DNA of 5,329 nt, taken from Xanthobacteraceae bacterium (GTDB taxonomy: Bacteria > Pseudomonadota > Alphaproteobacteria > Rhizobiales > Xanthobacteraceae). Both the position numbers and the translations under genes were made by a program. Below, in pieces: positions 1 through 5,260 of this stretch (positions are counted from its first letter, which is position 1; every line of letters starts with the position of its first letter). The stretch lies in contig JASHRY010000104.1 in assembly GCA_030037105.1 (NCBI GenBank), positions 1 through 5,329 on the forward strand, given 5' to 3'. The notes under the pieces are model-generated. The model made no database searches, was not told the origin of the DNA, and saw only the letters and a program-made list of their open reading frames with translations.

Positions 1-1557
1 GCGGTCGCGGAAGGCGGCGACGACGATCGGGTTGAGGCCGACCGCTGCGAGCGCCGCCTGCATGGTGTCGCGATCGGCGACGTTGCCGATCAGATATTGA
101 CCGAGAAGGGGATTGGGCAGCGCCGCAAGCGTTGCGCCAAGGTCGATACGGCTGACGACGTCCTGAAGGTCGTGAAGCGGAAAACGATAGCCGCCGACGC
201 TCACGATCCCCGCGGGCGGGCCGCTGACCACCATCGTTTTGGTGACGGAATCGACCCCGCAGGGATAGAAGCTGTCGACCAGGCCGCCGCTTCCGATCTT
301 GAAACAGGAACGGCCGGAGCGTTCGCCGCCCGGGAGCAAGGACTGGTGCGGCACCATCGGCCCGCGCGCCGCCAAGGTGCCCGTTGCGGTTCGCGCCAAT
401 TCGGCAACCACGACCCCGTCCGTGCTCGCCCGCGGTGCCGTGACGGGACCGAAGGGGATGGGGTGCGGCCTGCCGTCGGCCCCGCGGCGGGCAGGAACAA
501 GCGCGGCTTCGCCGAAAATCAAGATATCGACGAGTTCGGCGTTTGGTTCGCGCCAAAACGGGCTCACGGCGAGCCGATCGGGCGAACGCCAGGTAGTGAT
601 CACGGAAGTCGGGCCGTCGCCACCGTCGCCGCCGCCGGCCAAGATGCCGGTCGCGGCCGAAGCGAAAGCGACGGCGCCAGGCAGGATCACCGTGCGGCAC
701 CGATGATCCCGCCGCTGGCGCGCAAGGATGTCCGGATCGAAAGGGTGGTGGAGAACGAGCGTGCCGCCGCTCAAAAGCCATGGCACGAGGGTGAGGCTGA
801 TGCCGGCGAAGGAGGCGGGGGCGAATGTCGACAAAATGTTCGCGTTCTGCGTGAGGCGGCTTTCGAGCAGCACGCCGAGCCCGCCGGCGAAAAGCTCGGC
901 ATGGTTGCGCGCCACCGGCACCGGCGCGCCGGCGCCGACGTCGAAGGTGACGGCGGCGACATGCGCGGCGGCATTGCTCCGCCGGTCGCGGCCGAGCGGC
1001 GGGATCGGGTCGCGCGTCTCCGCGTCGAACAGATCGTCGAAGGGCACCATGCCGTCGGGCAGGTTTGGTCCGAATCCGCACACATAGCGGATGGAAAACA
1101 ACTCCGCTGCCACGCGCAGGGCCAAGTGGCCGTGGTCGAATGCGCCGACGCGTCCGCAGGTGATCAGCGCCCGCGTGCCGATGCGCCCGAGCGCCGCGAT
1201 GATGTCGGCGCGGCGCCACAAGAGCGGCAGCGGCGCAACGATCATTCCCGCCCGCAGCACGCCGAGCATCGCCAGGATGTTCTCGACGATGTTGGGCAAT
1301 TGAACGGCGACGATGGCGTCGGTCGGCAGCCCCATTTGGCGCAGCCTCCGGGCGATCGCCGCGATCATGCGGTCGGCCGCGGCATAGGTGAGGCGCCGCG
1401 GCGCGCCATCGGTGAACGTCTCTCGGTTCGGCGGGTCGACGAGCGCGAGTGCGTCCGGCCGGCGTGCGGCGTAGCGACCGAACACCGTGTCGAGGGTGAC
1501 ATCGCCCCGGCCCGGCGCGAGCCGGGTCTGCGCAAGCACGGAATCGCCGAGGATCAT
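1..1557 (-). CDS. Acyl-CoA synthetase-like protein of the ANL (AMP-binding) superfamily, C-terminus cut by window edge; motifs degenerate
   Basis: Translating the minus strand from the ATG at 1557 gives 519 codons without a stop, running in frame off the left edge; the true C-terminus is outside the window. ANL enzymes activate carboxylic acids with ATP and usually pass them to CoA. Family landmarks are present: a RLTYAAADRMIAAIARRL segment (residues 55-72), then VQLPNIVENILAMLGVLRAG (85-104), a LVPWLLSGGTLVLHHPFDP stretch (257-275), and GGYRFPLHDLQDVV (455-468) where the hinge/A8 region is expected. Catalytic motifs look lost. The Gly/Thr-rich P-loop (usual form TSGTTGxPK) reads FDVGAGAPVPVARNH at 205-219, without its Thr residues or Lys and one residue short. 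The RTGD region reads KIGSGGLVDS at 420-429. The A10 lysine would lie near or beyond the edge. There is no internal stop or frameshift, so it is probably an expressed divergent or non-catalytic homologue. It is translationally coupled to the upstream binding-protein gene. The fold assignment is fairly sure; the activity is doubtful. Confidence 0.85.
   Translation of the reverse strand, partial: MILGDSVLAQTRLAPGRGDVTLDTVFGRYAARRPDALALVDPPNRETFTDGAPRRLTYAAADRMIAAIARRLRQMGLPTDAIVAVQLPNIVENILAMLGVLRAGMIVAPLPLLWRRADIIAALGRIGTRALITCGRVGAFDHGHLALRVAAELFSIRYVCGFGPNLPDGMVPFDDLFDAETRDPIPPLGRDRRSNAAAHVAAVTFDVGAGAPVPVARNHAELFAGGLGVLLESRLTQNANILSTFAPASFAGISLTLVPWLLSGGTLVLHHPFDPDILARQRRDHRCRTVILPGAVAFASAATGILAGGGDGGDGPTSVITTWRSPDRLAVSPFWREPNAELVDILIFGEAALVPARRGADGRPHPIPFGPVTAPRASTDGVVVAELARTATGTLAARGPMVPHQSLLPGGERSGRSCFKIGSGGLVDSFYPCGVDSVTKTMVVSGPPAGIVSVGGYRFPLHDLQDVVSRIDLGATLAALPNPLLGQYLIGNVADRDTMQAALAAVGLNPIVVAAFRDR
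1554..1557 (-). promoter_or_regulatory. ATGA stop/start overlap coupling the two minus-strand genes
   Basis: On the minus strand the four bases read ATGA. The TGA ends the solute-binding protein gene and the ATG opens the ANL-like gene. No strong Shine-Dalgarno precedes the ATG (only a GGGCG about 10 nt upstream), so reinitiation by terminating ribosomes is the likely way the second gene is translated. This implies one mRNA and coordinated amounts of the two proteins. Confidence 0.85.
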
Positions 1558-3401
1558 GGCAGCGCCCGTTTCGGCCGATGCCACCAGGTTTCCGGCAGAT
1601 AGCCGAACAACGATGTCCGCGCCGGATGCGCAATCGAGGCCCAACGCGCCACCCACTGCGCGGGAAGATAAAACAGCGGCACGACGTAGCAGCCGGAGAC
1701 GAGCACGCGGTCGAGCGCGCGCACGGCGGCGACGAAATCGGCGTGATCGCGCGCGCGCAGCAGCGCCGCGATCATCGCATCGATCGCGGCACTGCGCACC
1801 CCCATATAGTTGCGCGATCCCTGTTCGTCGGCGGCGGCCGAGCCCCAATAGAAGCTCTGCTCGTTGCCCGGCGAGAGTGATTGCTCCCAGCGGTACTCAA
1901 TCATGTCGAAATCGAACGACAGCAGGCGTTGGTCGTACTGCACGGCGTCGACGAGGCGCACTTGCGCCGCGATGCCGGCGCGCGCCAGATTGCTGGAGAA
2001 GGCGAGCGCCAGCCGCTCCTCGTCCCGGCTCCTCACCATGATCTCGAAGCCGAACGGGCGACCGCTGCCGTGCGCGCGCAATGTCGCGCCCTTGAGTTCG
2101 TAACCGGCTGCCTTCAGCAACGCGAGCGCCTTGCGCAGGCTGGCGCGGTCGCGGCCCGAGCCGTCGGTTGTCGGCGGCGACCAAGTGCCGGCGAGCACAT
2201 CGGGACGCACCGCGTCGGGAAACGGCGCAAGCAACGCGCGTTCGCGCGCGTCGGCGGGACGGCGGTAGGCGGACAGCTCCGAATCGTCGAAAAAACTTGT
2301 GCTGCGCCGGTAAAGACCGAAGAAAAAGTTGCGGTTGACCCATTCGGCGTCGAACAGGAGCGAAATCGCCTCGCGCACGCGGACGTCGGAGAAGATCGGT
2401 CGCCGGGTGTTGAAGACGAATGCCGAGCTTGGCTTGGGCAGGCCGTTCGGAAATGATTCCTTGACGATGCGCCCGTCGCGCACTGCCGGAATGTCGTAGC
2501 CCGTCCGCCAGCGGCTCGGGTCGGTCTCGTTGCGCACGTCGTAGAGATCGCTTTTGAAGGCCTCGAAATAGCTGTTGACGTCGCGGTAATAATCGAAGCG
2601 CAGCTCATCGAAATTCCACAGCCCGCGATTGATGGCGAGCGCGCGTCCCCAATAATTGGGATCGCGTTTGAGCGTGATGCTCCTGCCCGGATCGACGTCG
2701 GCGACGACGTAGGGGCCGCTGCCGATCGGCTTCGCCAAGGTCGTGTCCTCGAAGGTCGCGACATCGATCGCATGCTCGGGCAGCACCGGCATCAGTCCGA
2801 GGATCAGCGGCAATTCGCGGTCGTTGCCGCCGCCAAAGTCGAAGCGCACGGTGCGCGCGTCGAGGATTTCGGCCTTGGCCACCTTGGAATAATAGGCGCG
2901 GTGATTTGGCCGGCCATGATCGCGCAAGAGACGCCAGGAGAACACGACGTCCTCCGCGGTTACCGGCGTGCCGTCGGAGAAGCGCGCGGCGGGATCGAGC
3001 CGGAAGGTGACGTAGCTGCGCGCGTCGTCGGTCTCGACCGTGCGCGCGAGCAGGCCGTAGAGCGTGAACGGCTCGTCATAGCCGCGCGCCATCAGGCTTT
3101 CGATCACGTAGCCGTGGATCGCCTGCACGGCGAGGCCCTTGACGATGAACGGATTCAAGCTGTCGAAGGTTCCGAGCACTCCTTGCACCAACCGCCCGCC
3201 TTTCGGCGCGTCGGGATTGACATAGGGGGCGGCCGTAAAGCCCTCGGGCATGAGCGGCGCGCCGTGCATGGCGATGGCATAACTCGGCTCCGTCGCAGCC
3301 TGCGCCACGACGCTGACAAACGCGAATGGGCAGCACAACGCCAGCCGCAAGCCGAGGCCGGCGAGGGTGCCATAGGGAGAGCGTGCGGCATGCAGCGTCA
3401 C
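1554..3401 (-). CDS. Exported family-5 solute-binding protein (peptide/YejA-like), ABC transporter substrate-binding subunit
   Basis: A 615-aa periplasmic receptor of the SBP family 5 type, which captures oligopeptides or similar solutes for an ABC importer. The GTG at 3401 was chosen because it places a signal peptide at the N-terminus: a long hydrophobic run through about residue 33, with probable cleavage after AQA (35) or AQAA (36). The cysteines at 23-24 do not form a standard lipobox. Family features in order: GGRLVQGVLGTFDSLNPFIV (68-87), FRLDPAARFSDGTPVTAEDV (133-152), PIGSGPY (225-231), RDPNYWG (246-252), FVFNTRRPIFSDVRVREAI (328-346) and DFDMIEYRW (497-505), with a C-terminal lobe ending at GYLPETWW (600-607). 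The length fits the YejA-like branch. The frame stays open upstream to 3794 but that part is basic, low-quality sequence overlapping the divergent gene. No permease or ATPase gene is next to it here; the partner downstream is the ANL-like gene. The substrate cannot be read from sequence. Confidence 0.93.
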   Translation of the reverse strand: MTLHAARSPYGTLAGLGLRLALCCPFAFVSVVAQAATEPSYAIAMHGAPLMPEGFTAAPYVNPDAPKGGRLVQGVLGTFDSLNPFIVKGLAVQAIHGYVIESLMARGYDEPFTLYGLLARTVETDDARSYVTFRLDPAARFSDGTPVTAEDVVFSWRLLRDHGRPNHRAYYSKVAKAEILDARTVRFDFGGGNDRELPLILGLMPVLPEHAIDVATFEDTTLAKPIGSGPYVVADVDPGRSITLKRDPNYWGRALAINRGLWNFDELRFDYYRDVNSYFEAFKSDLYDVRNETDPSRWRTGYDIPAVRDGRIVKESFPNGLPKPSSAFVFNTRRPIFSDVRVREAISLLFDAEWVNRNFFFGLYRRSTSFFDDSELSAYRRPADARERALLAPFPDAVRPDVLAGTWSPPTTDGSGRDRASLRKALALLKAAGYELKGATLRAHGSGRPFGFEIMVRSRDEERLALAFSSNLARAGIAAQVRLVDAVQYDQRLLSFDFDMIEYRWEQSLSPGNEQSFYWGSAAADEQGSRNYMGVRSAAIDAMIAALLRARDHADFVAAVRALDRVLVSGCYVVPLFYLPAQWVARWASIAHPARTSLFGYLPETWWHRPKRALP

Positions 3402-3402
3402 A

Positions 3403-3426
3403 ACCGGAATTTGGCGCGATTCCGGT
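3403..3426 (-). promoter_or_regulatory. Perfect 8-bp hairpin abutting the GTG start of the binding-protein gene
   Basis: Positions 3403-3410 (ACCGGAAT) and 3419-3426 (ATTCCGGT) are perfect inverted repeats around an 8-nt loop. On the minus-strand transcript the stem ends one base before the GTG start codon (3401-3399), exactly where a Shine-Dalgarno would sit; no purine-rich ribosome site is visible. It could be an RNA element limiting initiation, a dyad operator in DNA, or a sign that the true start lies elsewhere. Confidence 0.5.
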
Positions 3427-3427
3427 C
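3417..3427 (+). repeat. 11-bp direct repeat CGATTCCGGTC, copy 1 (next to the binding-protein start)
   Basis: CGATTCCGGTC occurs here and again, in the same orientation, at 3668-3678, close to the divergent IalB-family gene. This copy includes the ATTCCGGT arm of the start-codon hairpin, whose other arm is an inverted copy of the same octamer. The arrangement would suit a shared operator for the two divergent genes, but this is inferred from position alone. Confidence 0.4.
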
Positions 3428-3661
3428 CGTGGGTCGAGGACCGCACGCGGCGAGGCCGGACGACGCGACTTCGACTGCGATCAACAGCGTCTTTTATCGT
3501 CAAGCGGCCGCACGCGTACTTTATCGATCGGCTCAACTGGGCTATCGCAAAGATCGCGCCGGGCTGGGTGTCACGCTGTTGCCTTAATCTGCGCGGAATG
3601 ACCGTTGAACAAGGGGTGTCTGCGGCGGATGCCGGTTTTACCGAGACGGGCGATTGAATGT

Positions 3662-3685
3662 GCAAGTCGATTCCGGTCGATTTGC
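3662..3685 (+). promoter_or_regulatory. Stem-loop in the leader of the IalB-family gene, carrying repeat copy 2
   Basis: GCAAGTCGA (3662-3670) pairs with TCGATTTGC (3677-3685) over nine positions, eight Watson-Crick and one G.U in RNA, around the 6-nt loop TTCCGG. The second CGATTCCGGTC copy (3668-3678) spans the loop, and TCGATT recurs 10 bp apart (3667-3672 and 3677-3682). It ends 31 nt before the ATG at 3717 and 16 nt before the GAGGG ribosome site, so it may be a leader structure or a DNA dyad. Confidence 0.4.
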
Positions 3686-3701
3686 GAGCGGCAGCACTAA
3701 C

Positions 3702-3706
3702 GAGGG
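3702..3706 (+). promoter_or_regulatory. Shine-Dalgarno that decides the IalB-family start
   Basis: GAGGG lies 10 nt before the ATG at 3717. This favours that ATG over the in-frame TTG at 3654 and GTG at 3660, which have no ribosome site and would add about 20 unconvincing residues ahead of the signal peptide. Confidence 0.65.
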
Positions 3707-3716
3707 ACTGCATCTC

Positions 3717-4637
3717 ATGACCTATTGGACCGCGTCGGCACCGGCGACGCCGGCGAGCCGGCCCCTTGCTGCCATCGTCAAGACCCTCGTCCAAGGCATG
3801 TCATTGATTATCGCGCTTGCCGTTGCCGCCGGTCAGTACGCATTCGCGCAACAACCCATAGCACCCGCTTCCGAGCCTGCCGCGCCCGCGCACAAACATA
3901 AGCCGGCCAAGAAGGCGGCCAAACGAGCCGCCAAACCGGCCGCTCCAGCCGAGCAGACCACTCCTGCCGTTCAAGCACAGCAGCAGCAACCGGCACCGGC
4001 CCCGCAGCCGCAGCGCGGGCAGGGCGGTAACGAGCAGGTGCAACTGATCTACTCGCCGTGGACCAAATTCTGCCTTAAGGGACAGCCCGGGCACCAGGAT
4101 CCCAATGCGAAAAAGGTCTGTTTCACCGGCAAGGATGCCCGCATCGAATCGGGAATGCCGGTCGTCGCCGCCGTCCTCATCGAGCCCGAGGGGACGGACC
4201 GGAAAATTTTGCGCGTGACCTTGCCGCTGGGCATGCAGCTTATTCATGGCACGCGCGTCATCATCGATCAGAACCAGCCTATGACTGCGCCGTATGTGAT
4301 CTGCTTCACCAATGGCTGCATGTCGGATTACGAAGCCAATGGCGAACTGGTCAACAAGTTGAAGAAGGGTCAAGGACTCGTCGTCCAGGCGATCAATGCG
4401 ACTGGCCAGCCGATCAGCCTGGTGCTGCCGCTTGCCGATTTCGCCAAGGCCTATGACGGACCGCCGACCGATCCCAAGGTCTTCGAGGAGCAGCAGCGCA
4501 AGCTGCAGGAAGAGCTGCAGCGACGCGCCGACGAGGCGCGCAAGAAGCTGGAGAGCGAGCAGGGCACGGCGGCAAAGCCGCAAGCCCCGGCACAGGCCGC
4601 GCCCGCTCCGGCTCCGCAGCCCGGCAAGACGCAATAG
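3717..4637 (+). CDS. Secreted invasion-associated locus B (IalB) family protein with extended linkers
   Basis: A 306-aa exported protein. The N-terminus has Arg15 and Lys22, then the hydrophobic core MSLIIALAVAAG (28-39), with likely signal cleavage after AFA (42-44). A Lys/Ala/Pro/Gln-rich linker follows (about 46-107), with a basic cluster KHKPAKKAAKRAAK (60-73) and a Q4 run at 88-91. The IalB domain spans about 108-247: WTKFCLKG (115-122), VCFTGKDARIESGMPVVAAV (134-153), LRVTLPLGMQLIHGTRVIID (165-184) and YVICFTNGCMSDYEA (193-207). Its four cysteines (119, 135, 196, 201) could form two disulfides in the periplasm. A Glu/Arg/Lys/Gln-rich helix (about 254-282) looks coiled-coil, and the tail is Ala/Pro-rich. 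Bartonella IalB, which gave the family its name, is shorter (about 190 aa) and linked to erythrocyte invasion; in free-living alphaproteobacteria the role is unknown. The gene stands alone, divergent from the binding-protein operon, and ends directly in a terminator. Confidence 0.92.
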   Translation: MTYWTASAPATPASRPLAAIVKTLVQGMSLIIALAVAAGQYAFAQQPIAPASEPAAPAHKHKPAKKAAKRAAKPAAPAEQTTPAVQAQQQQPAPAPQPQRGQGGNEQVQLIYSPWTKFCLKGQPGHQDPNAKKVCFTGKDARIESGMPVVAAVLIEPEGTDRKILRVTLPLGMQLIHGTRVIIDQNQPMTAPYVICFTNGCMSDYEANGELVNKLKKGQGLVVQAINATGQPISLVLPLADFAKAYDGPPTDPKVFEEQQRKLQEELQRRADEARKKLESEQGTAAKPQAPAQAAPAPAPQPGKTQ

Positions 4638-4675
4638 AGCGGGATGACTTATCTTCGAATCGTCATCCCGCTTTT
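4638..4675 (+). terminator. Rho-independent terminator of the IalB-family gene
   Basis: AGCGGGATGAC (4638-4648) and GTCATCCCGCT (4662-4672) form a perfect 11-bp stem with a 13-nt loop, followed by TTTT (4672-4675). The stem starts on the base after the TAG stop. On the opposite strand no T tract follows, so it works for the plus-strand gene only. Confidence 0.9.
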
Positions 4676-4690
4676 AAGCTGTGCATTGTC

Positions 4691-4734
4691 GCGCGTCCGG
4701 ACGGAAAACCGGTTCCCACTTTTCCTGGACGCGC
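4691..4734. repeat. 44-bp Rhizobiales-type palindromic repeat, copy A
   Basis: The outer arms GCGCGTCC (4691-4698) and GGACGCGC (4727-4734) are perfectly complementary, as are the inner arms GGAAAA (4703-4708) and TTTTCC (4720-4725). The centre CCGGTTCCCAC is unpaired except for a small CCGG. It matches copy B at 5150-5193 in 38 of 44 positions, with no gaps and in the same orientation. The GGAAAACCGGTT...TTTTCC core resembles short intergenic palindromes I recall as abundant in Bradyrhizobium-related genomes. It sits between the convergent 3' ends of the IalB-family gene and hspQ. Confidence 0.85.
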
Positions 4735-4746
4735 AATAGGCCAAGG

Positions 4747-4769
4747 CACGGTGCGCGGACGCGCCTGTG
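4747..4769. repeat. Small GC-rich hairpin between convergent genes, possible remnant of the palindromic repeat
   Basis: CACGGTGCG (4747-4755) pairs with CGCGCC-T-GTG (4760-4769) around the loop CGGA, with one T.G pair and one bulged T. The octamer GGACGCGC (4757-4764) is identical to the right outer arm of copies A and B, so this may be a worn third copy. No T tract follows on either strand, so a terminator role for hspQ is only possible. Confidence 0.3.
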
Positions 4770-4795
4770 TGCAAGCTTAATGCGCCGGCGTCGAT

Positions 4796-5128
4796 TTAAT
4801 GCATCATCGCCGAACGCGGGCGATAGAGGCCGTTGTCGTCCTGCACGAAAACTTCCGCGACCTGCGGGTGCCGAATCGGCTCGCCGCTGTTGTCGGGCAG
4901 CAGGTTTTGTTCGGAGACATAGGCGATGTACTCGGTTTCGTCGTTCTCGGCAAACAAATGATAGAACGGCTGATCCTTGCGCGGCCGGATTTCCGCGGGA
5001 ATCGATTCGTACCATTCCTCGGTGTTGCTGAAGGTCGGATCAATGTCGAACACCACGCCGCGGAACGGATAGAGGCGGTGGCGGACGACTTGGCCGATCT
5101 GATACTTGGCGTTCCGAACCTTATCCAT
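4796..5128 (-). CDS. hspQ: HspQ (YccV-like), heat-shock/hemimethylated-DNA-binding protein and protease adaptor
   Basis: A 110-aa cytoplasmic protein of the YccV-like/HspQ family. In enterobacteria HspQ modulates proteolysis (it stimulates Lon and is a Clp substrate or specificity factor) and was also reported to bind hemimethylated DNA and promote loss of mutant DnaA. Diagnostic sequence: YQIGQVVRHRLYPFRGVVFD (9-28), with VFDIDPTFSNTEEWY (26-40), RPRKDQPFYHLFAE (48-61), EYIAYVSEQNLLPDNSGEP (66-84) and HPQVAEVFVQDDNGLYRPR (87-105). The HPQV...YRPR ending is as I recall it in rhizobial homologues. The ATG at 5128 fits homologue N-termini; the in-frame ATG at 5155 would add nine residues and start inside repeat copy B. 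No good Shine-Dalgarno is seen for either start, and no heat-shock promoter was recognised. The gene lies 129 bp after the end of the partial gene on the same strand. Confidence 0.93.
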   Translation of the reverse strand: MDKVRNAKYQIGQVVRHRLYPFRGVVFDIDPTFSNTEEWYESIPAEIRPRKDQPFYHLFAENDETEYIAYVSEQNLLPDNSGEPIRHPQVAEVFVQDDNGLYRPRSAMMH

Positions 5129-5149
5129 GAGGCGCAGCTTTGTTTTATC

Positions 5150-5193
5150 GCGCATCCGGACGGAAAAGCGGTTTGCGCTTTTCCCGGACGCGC
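5150..5193. repeat. 44-bp Rhizobiales-type palindromic repeat, copy B, in the hspQ leader
   Basis: The outer arms GCGCATCC (5150-5157) and GGACGCGC (5186-5193) have one mismatch; the inner arms GGAAAAGCG (5162-5170) and CGCTTTTCC (5176-5184) pair perfectly over nine bases with a 5-nt loop. It differs from copy A at six positions, three of which (19, 26 and 28 of the unit) lie in or beside the inner stem and give this copy the longer inner stem. It ends 21 bp upstream of the hspQ ATG and would probably form a strong hairpin in the leader if transcription starts above it. Confidence 0.85.
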
Positions 5194-5246
5194 GTGCATT
5201 TGTCTTGATGCAATGCTATGATTGTGGCGCGCCGCGGATGAAGTGC

Positions 5247-5260
5247 TGAACGTTTGTTCA
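5247..5260. promoter_or_regulatory. Perfect dyad TGAAC-N4-GTTCA overlapping the stop of the right-hand gene
   Basis: TGAAC (5247-5251) and GTTCA (5256-5260) are perfect inverted repeats around GTTT. The dyad overlaps the TGA of the partial gene and lies about 120 bp upstream of hspQ. GAAC-N4-GTTC is the core of the Bacillus-type SOS box, but rhizobial LexA recognises GTTC-N7-GTTC direct repeats, so LexA control is not implied. It may be chance or a site for an unknown regulator. Confidence 0.25.

Larger units (their letters stand above)
3402..3716. other. Divergent intergenic region between the binding-protein operon and the IalB-family gene
   Basis: This 315-bp stretch separates two divergent genes and must hold the promoters of both. 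It is somewhat less GC-rich than its flanks. It holds two hairpins and an 11-bp direct repeat (listed separately). No convincing sigma-70 promoter was found. The best minus-strand candidate is TTGCGA (3545-3550) with GATAAA 19 nt away (3520-3525), which has poor spacing. The best plus-strand candidate is TTGAAC (3605-3610), 17 nt before a poor GATGCC. In-frame extensions of both flanking genes cross it but look non-coding. Confidence 0.6.

Noticed and set aside
97..1602. A 501-codon open frame on the plus strand opposite the ANL-like gene
   Set aside because: It is antisense to a frame with clear ANL landmarks, is rich in Arg/Gly/Ala/His/Asp with no recognisable domain, and is the usual mirror effect of high third-position GC.
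2340..2364. Disrupted or frameshifted binding-protein gene, suggested by several overlapping minus-strand frames
   Set aside because: One frame is continuous from 3401 to 1554 with family motifs throughout; the others are shadows in alternate frames.
3504..3528. NotI (3504-3511), MluI (3512-3517) and ClaI (3523-3528) sites packed within 25 bp, like a cloning polylinker
   Set aside because: No vector sequence surrounds them, and such sites arise readily in GC-rich DNA; flanking sequence is continuous with the intergenic region.
2772..3587. A 271-codon plus-strand frame opposite the N-terminal half of the binding protein
   Set aside because: The opposite strand encodes unmistakable family-5 binding-protein motifs; this frame has shadow-like composition and no signal or domain.
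3402..3794. The 131-codon upstream extension of the binding-protein frame
   Set aside because: It is basic, lacks family similarity, would bury the signal peptide internally and overlaps the divergent IalB-family gene.
3801..4634. A 277-codon minus-strand frame opposite the IalB-family gene
   Set aside because: It is Leu/Arg/Gly-rich mirror text of the Ala/Pro/Lys-rich coding strand; the plus strand has the IalB domain, a ribosome site and a terminator.
4638..4675. The terminator as bidirectional, also serving hspQ
   Set aside because: On the minus strand the stem is followed by CTATTGCG with no T tract, so only the plus-strand role is supported.
5247..5260. LexA/SOS box
   Set aside because: GAAC-N4-GTTC is the Gram-positive form; alphaproteobacterial LexA uses spaced GTTC-N7-GTTC direct repeats, and the site is not at an evident promoter.
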